From the NCBI GenBank assembly GCA_905147135.1, contig LR990044.1, forward strand, positions 17,860,122 to 17,924,121: a stretch of DNA of 64,000 nucleotides. The letters run 5' to 3'. The translations under genes and the position numbers were made by a program. This document shows, piece by piece, positions 47,496-55,743 of the stretch; positions within the stretch are counted from its first letter, which is position 1, and every line of letters begins with the position of its first letter. This stretch comes from Blastobasis lacticolella (taxonomy: Eukaryota > Arthropoda > Insecta > Lepidoptera > Blastobasidae). Under the pieces are notes generated by a model. The model worked only from the letters and a program-made list of their open reading frames with translations, was not told the origin of the DNA and made no database searches.

Positions 47496-48410
47496 CAACC
47501 TACACAAGTAGTGGTCGGGGTGGGAGGCCGACTCCAGTCTTGCGAAGCGAAGAGCGTAATAGGGGTTCCACAGAGCTCGTGCCTGTCGAATAAACTGTTC
47601 ACATTTCTGCTGAATGACCTACCGCCTTACCTCTCCGGAGTTAAGATGTTAATATACGCCGATGACGTTGTGATCGGGGTGACAGGCGACTCGCGCAAGG
47701 AACTTGAGGCGAATCTCAATAATGTAGCTCAACAGCTGTCCCAATGGTTTTATGCTAACGGATTAGATTTAAATCTAGACAAGAACCTATTCATGCGGTT
47801 AATCTCGTTGGACGTTCACCGACTGAAATGAAAATGGAGGTTGGAGGTGTGAGTATTAGGTAGGTAGCGTCAACCAAACTGTTGGGATTTCAGCTGGATT
47901 GTACTTTTAAATAGGTAAACACATATCGCACACACGTGCGGCAGGCTAGGTAGCGCGTGTTACGCGTTGAGGCAGCCAGCTCACTGTGCATAGCAGAGTG
48001 GTCCGCTCGTGCTATTTCGCGACGGAACACTCGGTGCTGGGCTACGGCACGGAGCTGTGGGCGGCCGCGGCCGATGCGCGCCGCGCCTTTGTCATGCAGA
48101 AGTGCGCGATGCGTACGATCGCGGGCGTATCTGCTCGCGAATACTTTCGCAAATACAAAATATTGATTCTGCCGTCTATGATTGTCCTTCAGACGGCGCT
48201 ATTTACGCACTAAAATATCGGCTTTTTCGATATCAAGGTAGATCACACAATTACAGAACAAGAAACAAGGATAAACTTTGTCCATACCGCACAAAACCTC
48301 GGTCGAGGAAAAGTGTTTACGAACCTTTCAACGTTTTATTAATTAACGTAATTCCATGCGTAATAACCGAACTTTACGCAGAGGAAATCGGAGTCAATAT
48401 TTAGTAAAAT
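47496..48410 (+). pseudogene. Jockey-type LINE with reverse-transcriptase palm (YADD)
   Basis: The frame from about 47511 has SVIGVPQSSCLS (the GVPQGS motif, with Gly to Ser), LLNDLPPYL, and MLIYADDVVIGV, where YADD (47655-47666) is the catalytic reverse-transcriptase motif. ANLNNVAQQLSQWFYANGL follows, up to a frame break near 47830. After a gap it resumes at about 47986 with FATEHSVLGYGTELWAAAAD and AFVMQKCAMRTIAGVSARE. It shifts frame again near 48190 to SHNYRTRNKDKLCPY. The order is that of Jockey/CR1-type LINEs. At least two frameshifts and an internal gap inactivate it. Confidence 0.8.
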
Positions 48411-48935
48411 GACCGCAGACCGGTTTACGAAGTTTATTTATTTATTTATAGTTCATTTCACAGTTTTTCAGCAGTTAAATATATATAAAATATAAGTTCA
48501 TTATGGTACAGACTATCTTTTTAGCACTGTGTAGCTCAGCAGAATTTTTGAAATAGTTTTCCAGCAACGGTAAGAAAGCCATACATTTTCATGTCAATGA
48601 CTCAAAAGAACTTGAATCCAGAGCAATTAAAATATAAAAATGTCTGTCTCAAAAGAGATGTCCGGCCTGTCAAAGTGAAAGTGTGGTCATACCATGATGA
48701 ATTCTGCGAATTTATCAGTATTTATCTTTTAGTGAAACTGTCTTATGTATTTGCAGTTAATTTATATTATGCAAATTTTGACACAATTGTTTTAGATTGG
48801 CAAATAGCAAATGTAATATCTGAAGCTGTTTTGTTTCCCATAATAAATAAAAATAAAATAAAATATGCTTCCTATCAGATAAATCGCGTTCACATTTCAC
48901 CTATTTAAAGCGATATCACACTAATCGGTCGCATG
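48411..48935. other. No gene recognised
   Basis: A 105-codon plus frame at 48591-48908 starts with ATG and is open but AT-biased. It resembles nothing known to me and is not clearly linked to Dnajc4. Confidence 0.35.
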
Positions 48936-48939
48936 CGAC

Positions 48940-49125
48940 AGATAGGTATCGTCACGTCCGAAGAGTGTGTAAATTGCCCGAAAATTTAACAACGTGTAAG
49001 GTAGTTGTTGGCCAAAATTGTTGTGTAGTGTGGTCCACGAACTACAAAGACTTTTGTGTACCTACTGAACATATAATTCATTTTTGAGCAAGCTGTACAC
49101 ACTCTTCAGACGATACCCATGTGTT
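48940..49125. mobile_element. Foldback element with subterminal inverted repeats
   Basis: 'ggtatcgtc' plus 'gaagagtgtgtaaa' near 48945-48973 is answered by 'tacacactcttcagacgata' near 49095-49116 in the opposite sense. The interior of about 120 bp is non-coding. This is a MITE-like shape; no copy was seen elsewhere in the window. A (GT)n run starts directly after it. Confidence 0.5.
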
Positions 49126-49146
49126 TGTGTGTGTGTGTGTGTGTGT
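49121..49146 (+). repeat. (GT)n microsatellite
   Basis: About 12 GT units with one interruption ('gtgtttgtgtgt'). Confidence 0.85.
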
Positions 49147-49823
49147 AAAGTGTATAGGTTAAAGTCAATGTACTTTTTAGATTAGTATATGTAGGTACAG
49201 ATAATTTGAAATATTTATTTTAATTTGTCATCTAAAAATTCCTTTATACTGTAATAACATTTAGTTTGTAATAATTGCTTTAGGTGATGGGTAAATTTAT
49301 TATTATCTGATTCGTTTCTCATGACATGTAATAATCTTAAACTACTATAATTTGCGTCGTATCTGCGTATATTTATCATATCTCTCTTTTTGTAGGCCTG
49401 CTGGAAGAGATTTCTTTTTAGAGATAAGTAGTGCCCGTTGTCTAATATATAATTTATACTATATCTTTAATTTTCTTGTGTACAATAAATTGTTAAATAA
49501 ATAAATAAATAATATTATAATTTGGTAGATGCTATAGCCAGTGGTCAACGTATATGACGTAGAATTTTTTAATGTCAAATTCAATTGCCAACTGGGTTAG
49601 ACAATAGCTGAACTTTTCTGCAGAATTCTCTTTTCTATTAGTAGCAATATCATCAATTTACTGGTCACACCACAAAACCAAATGTCAAAATCGAAATTGT
49701 CAAAATATACAAACAAATTTGAAATTCGCAATCCGCGTCAAGTTTTCAGATGCAAAAATGTAAATTTCTAAATAGTCATGAATAGTTTATTTTTTTATAT
49801 TGCAAAATTATAGTGTAATCGTT
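49147..49823. other. 5' flank of Dnajc4
   Basis: AT-rich, no gene. It should contain the promoter and 5' UTR of Dnajc4, but no TATA box or other element stands out. 'caataaattgtta' near 49484 is followed by an 'aaataaataaataa' run, a retroposon-like tail. Confidence 0.35.
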
Positions 49824-52800
49824 ATGTTTATGATTAAACAAATTCATGACTTCAGAATTATTAGTTCAGTAGTACGCTGGTACAGGTATGTACTATTTTA
49901 GATCTACGATCTGTATGAAATGTCATCTGTTTTCATATTTTCTTGTTGTTATTTTTTAAACGCATTTGTATTTTGTGCTTACAGCATTGCTAAAGGGAAT
50001 CACTATGACGTGCTGAATTTACGGAAAAACTGCTCAGACAAAGATATTAAGGAAGCCTATATCCATATGAGCAAGGAAGTTAGTTTTACCTATTTATCTA
50101 CTGTTCCTTCCTACACTACTTATATTATACCTTTTCATGGAATTGCTATCTAAATTGCCTCCTGTCGTATGCCCTTACAAACAGTACCTAAATCATATTA
50201 ACTTTTCTACATTGGAAATAAACATTAGCCATGAAGAAAATATGTAAGTGTATACCTACTTCTTACATAACAAACATTCTTTATTCCAGTACCATCCAGA
50301 CAAAAATAAAGACGTGAATGCTCAACAGAACTTTGTGAGGGTAGTCGAAGCATACAATGTCCTGAGCAAACCTAGTAGTAGGGCGTCATATGATCGTATG
50401 TTGGAGTTCACGATGGCACCACCACCCCAATACAATTACAGAACATACGAGACTTATGGGTGAGACAAACTGTTGAATTATCAAATTATTTTATAAGAAT
50501 GGGGTTGGATTTAGAAATCACTAGCCTGAATTGGATGAGTGAGGCTTTTTGGACCTTGTGTCTAACTCCCCCTCCCTTTGGTTTGGGGGCCAAACTAAAA
50601 CCGCCTAGAAGGGTAACTTATTTCTTACATTGTTGCCCAAAATCTTTTACCAGTCAGTAGATAAATAATTTTTACAGCTGTGTAATGAGAAAAATAAACT
50701 TTTATATTGGAACATATTATTATATACAGTTTCAGGTATAACCCCCCAAGCAATGCTCAATATACGTACACATATCACTCAAAGAAGAAACACAAACCTG
50801 AAGAACCCATCAATAACAGCAGTACATACTATGGTTTCAAAGGCATAAGGAGAGTTCCAAATTATGTGATTATTCTATTATGTTTTGGAATTGCATTTCT
50901 GGGCACAATGCTACAAGTGTTTATTATAAGGTAATGTTTTGTTATTGCTTATTTTATCAGTCTGTAGACAGAAGTCATAAAATATTCTAAATATTTTTGT
51001 TTGAAATCCATTATCAAATGAATGATTATCATTAAGAAATGAATGAAAAATGATTTTAATGCTACAGTAATAGTAAATTAAAAGTTAGGTGCCAACAAGA
51101 TGTCTGATATTAAACTGTCTAACATCATTCATCTCATAACATTGATTTTTCAGAGAACTATATGTAGTACACAGACGGCAAGCTCTGGAGCGATCTAGGT
51201 ATTTGTCCCAGGAGCTGGAAAAAGTGAGGGCTGCAGCTGCTAGTGGCAGTAATGAAGTAAGCACCTGATGATAAAACTACATATTACTCTGTTACTTGGC
51301 CGTGTGGTGTCCGGCAGAGTAGAATAGCACCAACCCCTTACGCTCATGGGTGTCGTACAGGGCGACTAATGTTTTCAAGGCAAAATATCAAGAGCCTCCG
51401 TAGTCTAGAAAATGGGCAGCAGCATTTTCCATTGTTATATTTAAACACTGCGATCTCCAACCCGCCTGCCAAGCGTGGAGATTATGGCAAGAACCTCCCC
51501 TTTCGTGGGAGAGGCCCTAAGTCCTGCAGTGGACTGTTACGGGCTGTGATGATGACTCTGTTACTTTCAAATTATTGTTCAACCCTACCCAACCCAACCC
51601 AACCAAGATCCTAGAATGTATTAACTTGTCTTGAGGTCCAAGACAAGTTATTCTGAAATACAAATACATACCTATTGAGTTTTAATTATGGGTTTAAACA
51701 AGAGGAAAAGTTTGCAAGTTTGTATTCTCTGAGACTACTAAACCAGTTCAATTTTTAAAATATAACCTAAAGCTACGTTATTCCCCAGTGTTAAAGGGTT
51801 CTTTTGATCCTGGAAAAATAATAATATGCCATGAGGATAGTTGAATGTTTACAGTGCTCAGAAATATTGGTGAAAACTGCAGAAAACAATGGCATAGAAT
51901 GAACTAACAATAGATTTATTATAGGGAAACTACCTGACAAAATAATAATGCTACGAATTATTAATTACAGGAGAACACAAGATTACTGCTGGACAAAATA
52001 GTGATTGCATCAAACCCTACAGTAGCAACTGCGTCACTCGGCCAGGCTCTCGCCAATGAGAAAAAGTGATTTGTCACTTGTGATATTATGTAGATTTTTA
52101 GACATTGATATAATCATTTGCTTGCTCAAAAAAGAGATGCTTGAACGAATACATATTAATATACCTACACAAGAATATTCTTGTATTACTAACAGTATGT
52201 GTAAAACAATCAAATTGTTATTTTTTGTTGTAAATTTTGTGTCTTTCAAAGCATAACTTTCTTTTCGAAACTTTATATTATGTGTAAATATGTAAAAAGA
52301 GTTTAGTAGTGAGATAGTGCAATTTGTATAGTAGCTAAGTAAAGTAGATGTGATGAGATGCTTCTTGTTGAAAACAGAAATGTTATTTGAAATATTCTTC
52401 ACCAGGCCTGAAGAAATCGCTAGTAATAATGAAGAAGATGAACAAACCAAACATGATATTTAGAAATTTTACATTACAAATTGAAGTTGATTATTCTGTA
52501 AATATTTTTATAAAATTCTTACATATTTATTAATATTTGACTTCCATATTTGAACTACCTCGTAGATTTTAGAGGCTTTTGATATATTTGATATTATCTA
52601 AAGTATTTATTTGTATATGTATTAAACATGGTAGTAAATTGAATTGTTTCATATCATTTTACTTGGAGTAGTACATATGTAACTGTATATAAGCATTATT
52701 AATTAACCGGTCGAGTTCAAAAGCTGGCAGCGGCTTTGGGGTATTGGCTAGCAGTTCCGAGCGAGAGGCAGTTTGATCCTCAGTACCGCCATGTACCTAC

Positions 52801-54525
52801 CAGTGACTTTTTCTGTTTTATGTATTAACCTAAGTTGTACTAAGTTTACTTTGAGTTGAATATACTAACCGAACTCAGGTACTGTCTCCTCGGGCTACTA
52901 ATGCGAGACCCCGCCCACTCCAGCGACCTGGGGCCCTGTTTGAACCGCCCGCTTAGAGTCGTACGGTTTTAAAAAATAGGGCCCAGATCGCGCCGGAATA
53001 AAAGTTACCTCATCCGGGTGGATCCAAGGGATGTTGACTGAAGATCAGCGCCGGGTTAATGAACGTGTATGATACGATCATTAACCGGGGGGATAGTGGG
53101 GGATCGGCAAACCGTTCCCCCGTTTCGCACAAGTTGTGCCAAGATGTTTGTCGACTTTTTGGGGCCTAATTTTGAAACCGAGTGCATCCACGGGAGCGCT
53201 CGCGTGCGCTACCTATCTCTTTCGCACTCGTAGTAAGTTGCTAGAGTGAGAAAAGACAAGCATTAGAAGCGGTTTTAAAAATAGGGCAGGCCCTTGTAAG
53301 CGGTAAGTTACCCGGAATATGCGTACAAAATATCTCAATTTATCACTTATACATGTCGCACTTTGGTTTTGCATGTGTGTCGGCTAAACCATAGTGAAGA
53401 AATTAAGAAATATAGGCGCAGTCTCCGGTGGTCGGACGCTGAAGCTTGAGGAGACCGCCTGGGTGGGTGCCACCTCGTATCTAGTATCTGCCACCACGCA
53501 ACAATTCAAGCAGTGTTCCAGTTTGAAGGGCACACACTTACGGCAAGACGCCATCATGTTAGTCCTCCAGTGACAACGCACGTGGTTCAGCATTTTTGTT
53601 AGGTATATGAAATCTAACAAAAATCCATGCATGAACCATAGGTAGATGTTATGGGCGACAGGACAGTCACGGCTTTTTACGGTGGGATATCTGCTCCGAT
53701 CTCAGACGGCATTATCTTAACTAAGCATACGTATTACTGGTGTTCGCAGTGAGCCTCCAAAGCTGTACAACCAAGTGCTAGACTACGCCGAGCTCGGAGA
53801 GGCCGAGCCATCCGACGAGGAACCCTACGTAAGCTCCAAAGATACCACCGTCCACATGATGTTTAAGATATTCTCGACCCTAGTACAATACATTTCGATT
53901 TACGACGACTAACTCGGTAATTTTCTTTCGATGGGGGCTGACGTGGTTTTGGTAAGAGGGCGCCACCGGTCAGGTCTTAAAAGGCTTATTACCTTCCTTA
54001 AATTCAGAAGCAAAAAGCGTGAGAGCAAGATTAAAGTGAGAATGTATTGCTCATAGAATAAGATGCATTTTTGTGTGACTTAAATTATATGTGTTACTCG
54101 TCACTCCGCTTACAAAAAGGCGTGATACAAAAATGGACCATATTTCTTGAGCAATAAATAAATAAATAATCGCGGACAAATCAGCACCATCTAGCCCCAA
54201 ACTAAGCAAAGCTTGTACTATGGGTACAAGCGATAATACATGCCACTGTCTTGCTCTTACGCTTTTTGCTAGACGACTTCATTTTGCCAAACGTATAAGC
54301 CTTTTATCCCCGACAAAATAACGCCGTGTCATTGGCTGACAACTTTCAACTTTGAAAGTTTGATTCTGATCAATAGCATGATATATTTTGAAAACAGAAC
54401 CTCAAGCTCTACTAGCGACATCTAAAAAAACTCTGATTCGTATCAGCCCCCATTCATCTGGTTGCTTTTGTTTTCAGGAGCCCGTAATTCAGAGAAATAA
54501 GTACTTAGTTTCAGAGACTTCATGA
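49824..54525 (+). CDS. Dnajc4: DNAJC4-like J-domain membrane protein (multi-exon)
   Basis: Coding exons are 49824-49885, 49985-50078, 50290-50459, 50736-50930, 51154-51256 and 51971-52069 (TGA). All have GT-AG borders and matching phases, giving 240 residues, the size of DNAJC4 proteins. The start MFMIKQIHDFRIISSVVRWY is basic and hydrophobic, as for import into mitochondria. The J domain spans about residues 26-92: HYDVLNL, the HPD at 54-56 that stimulates Hsp70 ATPase, and RASYDRMLE. A linker rich in Tyr/Pro leads to one membrane segment (about 150-173, VPNYVIILLCFGIAFLG). A basic, helical, charged tail follows (RRQALERSRYLSQELEKV). Exon 6 also has a weak donor at 52066 (GTGATT, phase 2) that would bypass the stop and reach downstream exons (separate entry). 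A family A repeat sits in intron 5. Confidence 0.85.
51299..51553 (+). repeat. Family A, full-length reference copy, in Dnajc4 intron 5
   Basis: The best-preserved family A copy: 'gccgtgtggtgtccggcaga' at the 5' end, 'cttacgctcatgggtgtcgt', 'tgggcagcagcattttccat', 'cgatctccaacccgcctgcc', 'ctcccctttcgtgggagagg', and 'gcagtggactgttacgggct' with 'gtgatgatgac' at the 3' end. It is about 255 bp and non-coding. The short ATG-type trinucleotide end resembles RTE LINE tails, suggesting a SINE or LINE fragment copied by an RTE enzyme. It inserted in the sense direction. Confidence 0.8.
52406..52465 (+). CDS. Dnajc4: Possible alternative terminal exon of Dnajc4 (near)
   Basis: An acceptor (ttcttcaccag) at 52405 opens a frame that, joined in phase 2 to the alternative donor at 52066, reads K-PEEIASNNEEDEQTKHDI, then TAG. 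It would replace the last residue with an acidic tail, giving about 258 residues. A possible polyadenylation signal ATTAAA lies at 52621. The donor is weak, so it may be minor or false. Confidence 0.35.
52621..52626 (+). terminator. Possible polyadenylation signal of Dnajc4 short form
   Basis: ATTAAA, the commonest variant signal, lies 550 bp after the exon 6 stop, preceded by AT-rich 3'-UTR-like sequence. No AATAAA was found closer. Confidence 0.35.
52708..52800 (+). repeat. Degenerate tRNA-like SINE head
   Basis: 'gcagcggctttggggtattg' then 'agcgagaggcagtttgatcc' resembles a tRNA-like head with a damaged B box, preceded by a decayed stretch. The body is not assignable. Confidence 0.4.
52930..52985. 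mobile_element. Deleted copy of the GGGCC-ended MITE
   Basis: 'gggccctgtttgaaccg' and 'cggttttaaaaaatagggcc' face each other over about 18 bp, the same terminal sequences as the element at 53161-53293. It is probably an internally deleted relative. Confidence 0.5.
53161..53293. mobile_element. MITE with GGGCC-type inverted ends, 133 bp
   Basis: The left end 'ggggcctaattttgaaaccg' is matched in inverse by 'cggttttaaaaatagggcag' plus 'gccc' at the right. The interior is CpG-rich ('gggagcgctcgcgtgcgcta') and non-coding. No transposase is seen. Confidence 0.65.
53395..53690 (+). repeat. SINE family C
   Basis: Blocks: 'atctgccaccacgcaacaat', 'agtgttccagtttgaagggc', 'ttagtcctccagtgacaacg' and a terminal 'atgggcgacaggac'. 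Diverged from 23990-24275. Confidence 0.6.
53750..53828 (+). CDS. Probable downstream coding exon (Dnajc4 long form or unseen gene)
   Basis: A 79-bp exon with acceptor ttcgcag (to 53749) and donor GTAAGC (from 53829). It is open in one frame as T plus 26 codons, reading EPPKLYNQVLDYAELGEAEP then SDEEPY. Codon choice is GC-rich and gene-like compared with the repeats around it. Its start phase fits the alternative donor at 52066 exactly. I recognise no domain; the residues are acidic with several Tyr. It may be the cytosolic or lumenal tail of a longer Dnajc4 isoform (about 281 residues), or belong to a separate gene whose upstream exons I missed. Confidence 0.55.
54130..54245 (-). repeat. SINE family D fragment
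   Basis: 'aataatcgcggacaaatcag' then 'caccatctagccccaaacta' and 'agcaaagcttgtactatggg', the 3' half of family D. Followed by non-family sequence. Confidence 0.6.
54478..54525 (+). CDS. Probable terminal coding exon following 53750-53828
   Basis: Acceptor tttgttttcag ends at 54477. In phase 0 from the exon at 53750-53828 the frame reads EPVIQRNKYLVSETS and then TGA. The borders and frame agree with the preceding exon, which is the main support. Downstream is a possible ATTAAA near 54583. The acetyltransferase on the opposite strand ends 1.2 kb further on. Confidence 0.5.
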   Translation, partial: EPVIQRNKYLVSETS

Positions 54526-54771
54526 GTCTATTTTCTGGATGTATTTTTTTTATTGAATTATTTCTGGGATACGTGTTCGTTATTAAATGATTGTGTGTCT
54601 GACATTGAGGGACGAGTTACATTTTATTAACACGTTGCCATAGCAACTGTTTATTGTAGGAACCTACGCTAGTCATCTAAACTGATAGAATCACACATTA
54701 AAAACGTCAAACCCTGAGGTTACTTAAAATTTAATGAAAAACGTTCCTCCTTAAATAATATTGTGAGTCAA

Positions 54772-54925
54772 CATGGACACAGACATGGAGTTCTTCAAGG
54801 AGTGCGAAAAGGTTTTTACGGAGTCTGCAACTCGCAGTGATGGACTCGTAGTTTTCTTCCAAAACTCCATAAGCTACATTAATTGCTTACTATAAGGCAG
54901 AGATACGCTTGCTTGCAACTATAAA
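54772..54925 (+). pseudogene. LINE 3' end, third copy
   Basis: 'acatggagttcttcaaggag' followed by 'aaaaggtttttacggagtct' and 'gcttgcaactataaataaaa' parallels 26225-26420 with more decay. Confidence 0.5.
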
Positions 54926-54939
54926 TAAAATAAATAAAT

Positions 54940-55186
54940 AATCGTGGACAAATTCACACAGCGCCATCTAGCCCCAAACTAAGCAAAGCTTGTACTATGG
55001 GTGCTAGCTAACTGATATACTACTTATATATATTTTTTTTAAATACATACTTATTATACATAGAACACCCAGACCCGTAACAGAAATTAAAATTCATCAT
55101 TGAAATTTCTGCCCGGCCGGGAATCGAACCCGGGACCTCTTGCGTGGCGACTGGCATGTTGACCACTGAACCACTCAGGTCGTCAC
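54940..55186 (-). repeat. SINE family D, full length
   Basis: Minus-strand reference copy. The tRNA-like head at right includes the complement of a good B box (plus strand 'gggaatcgaacccgggacct') and of 'gaccactgaaccactcaggt'. The body has 'ctaactgatatactacttat', 'aaagcttgtactatgggtgc' and 'aaattcacacagcgccatct'. The 3' end is an A/T-rich 'aataaataa' run. Confidence 0.8.
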
Positions 55187-55249
55187 TATAATGGTATAAA
55201 AAAATTGACCGTCTTCATCTATTCTATGACCCTAATAATGGGTTGTTAT

Positions 55250-55670
55250 CATCATCATCGTCCTAGCGCTTATCCCGGCCTTTGCCAGGGTCCGCTTTCA
55301 TACTCATTCTTCTCCACTTCGCCCGGTCTTCGGCATCCTCGCGTCGTTTACTGTTGGCTCTCGCATTCGATTCAGCGATGTCAATCCATCGCTTCTTGTA
55401 TCGCCCACGGAACCTCTTTCAAGATACCGGCAGGTTCAGCCACTTATTTATCACGTATCCCACAGGCGTACGCAACACGTGATCAAATCAGTGCAGGCGA
55501 GCCTCCTCGATCTTATCTGCGATATCTCTAACGCCATGGATGTCTCGATCGAGCCGCGTAACTCCGCACATCCATTCGCAGCATTTTTATTTCGTCGGTG
55601 TGGAGGTTGCGAACGTGTTTCGTCAGCTATGGTGTCTCACAGCCATAGAGCATCACAGGTCTAATTACTA
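55250..55670 (-). pseudogene. RTE-type LINE reverse-transcriptase C-terminal region
   Basis: Minus-strand translation, with stops, reads KCCEWMCGVTRLDRDIHG, then ADKIEEARLH, then FDHVLRTPVGYV, then GRYKKRWIDIAESNARAN, then AEDRAKWRRMSMKADPGKG. This is the conserved order after the reverse transcriptase in RTE-like LINEs (MCGVTRLDR, WFGHVMRR, GRPKKRW.D, DRAKWR). It is 5'-truncated and has lost its frame in places. Confidence 0.75.
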
Positions 55671-55743
55671 ATGGGTTGTATAATAATGTTAACTCTCTTT
55701 AGTTTACTGCTTTATCTAAAATAGGTATATGTATAAAAACAAC

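Noticed and set aside
48591..48908. A 105-codon plus-strand frame upstream of Dnajc4
   Set aside because: Rich in codons made of A and T, no domain, and it does not join the Dnajc4 reading frame. It is probably chance.
49920..50153. A Dnajc4 start at the ATG at 49920
   Set aside because: That Met lies inside intron 1 and the acceptor at 49984 follows it. The exon at 49824-49885 gives a better, targeting-like N-terminus and the right phase.
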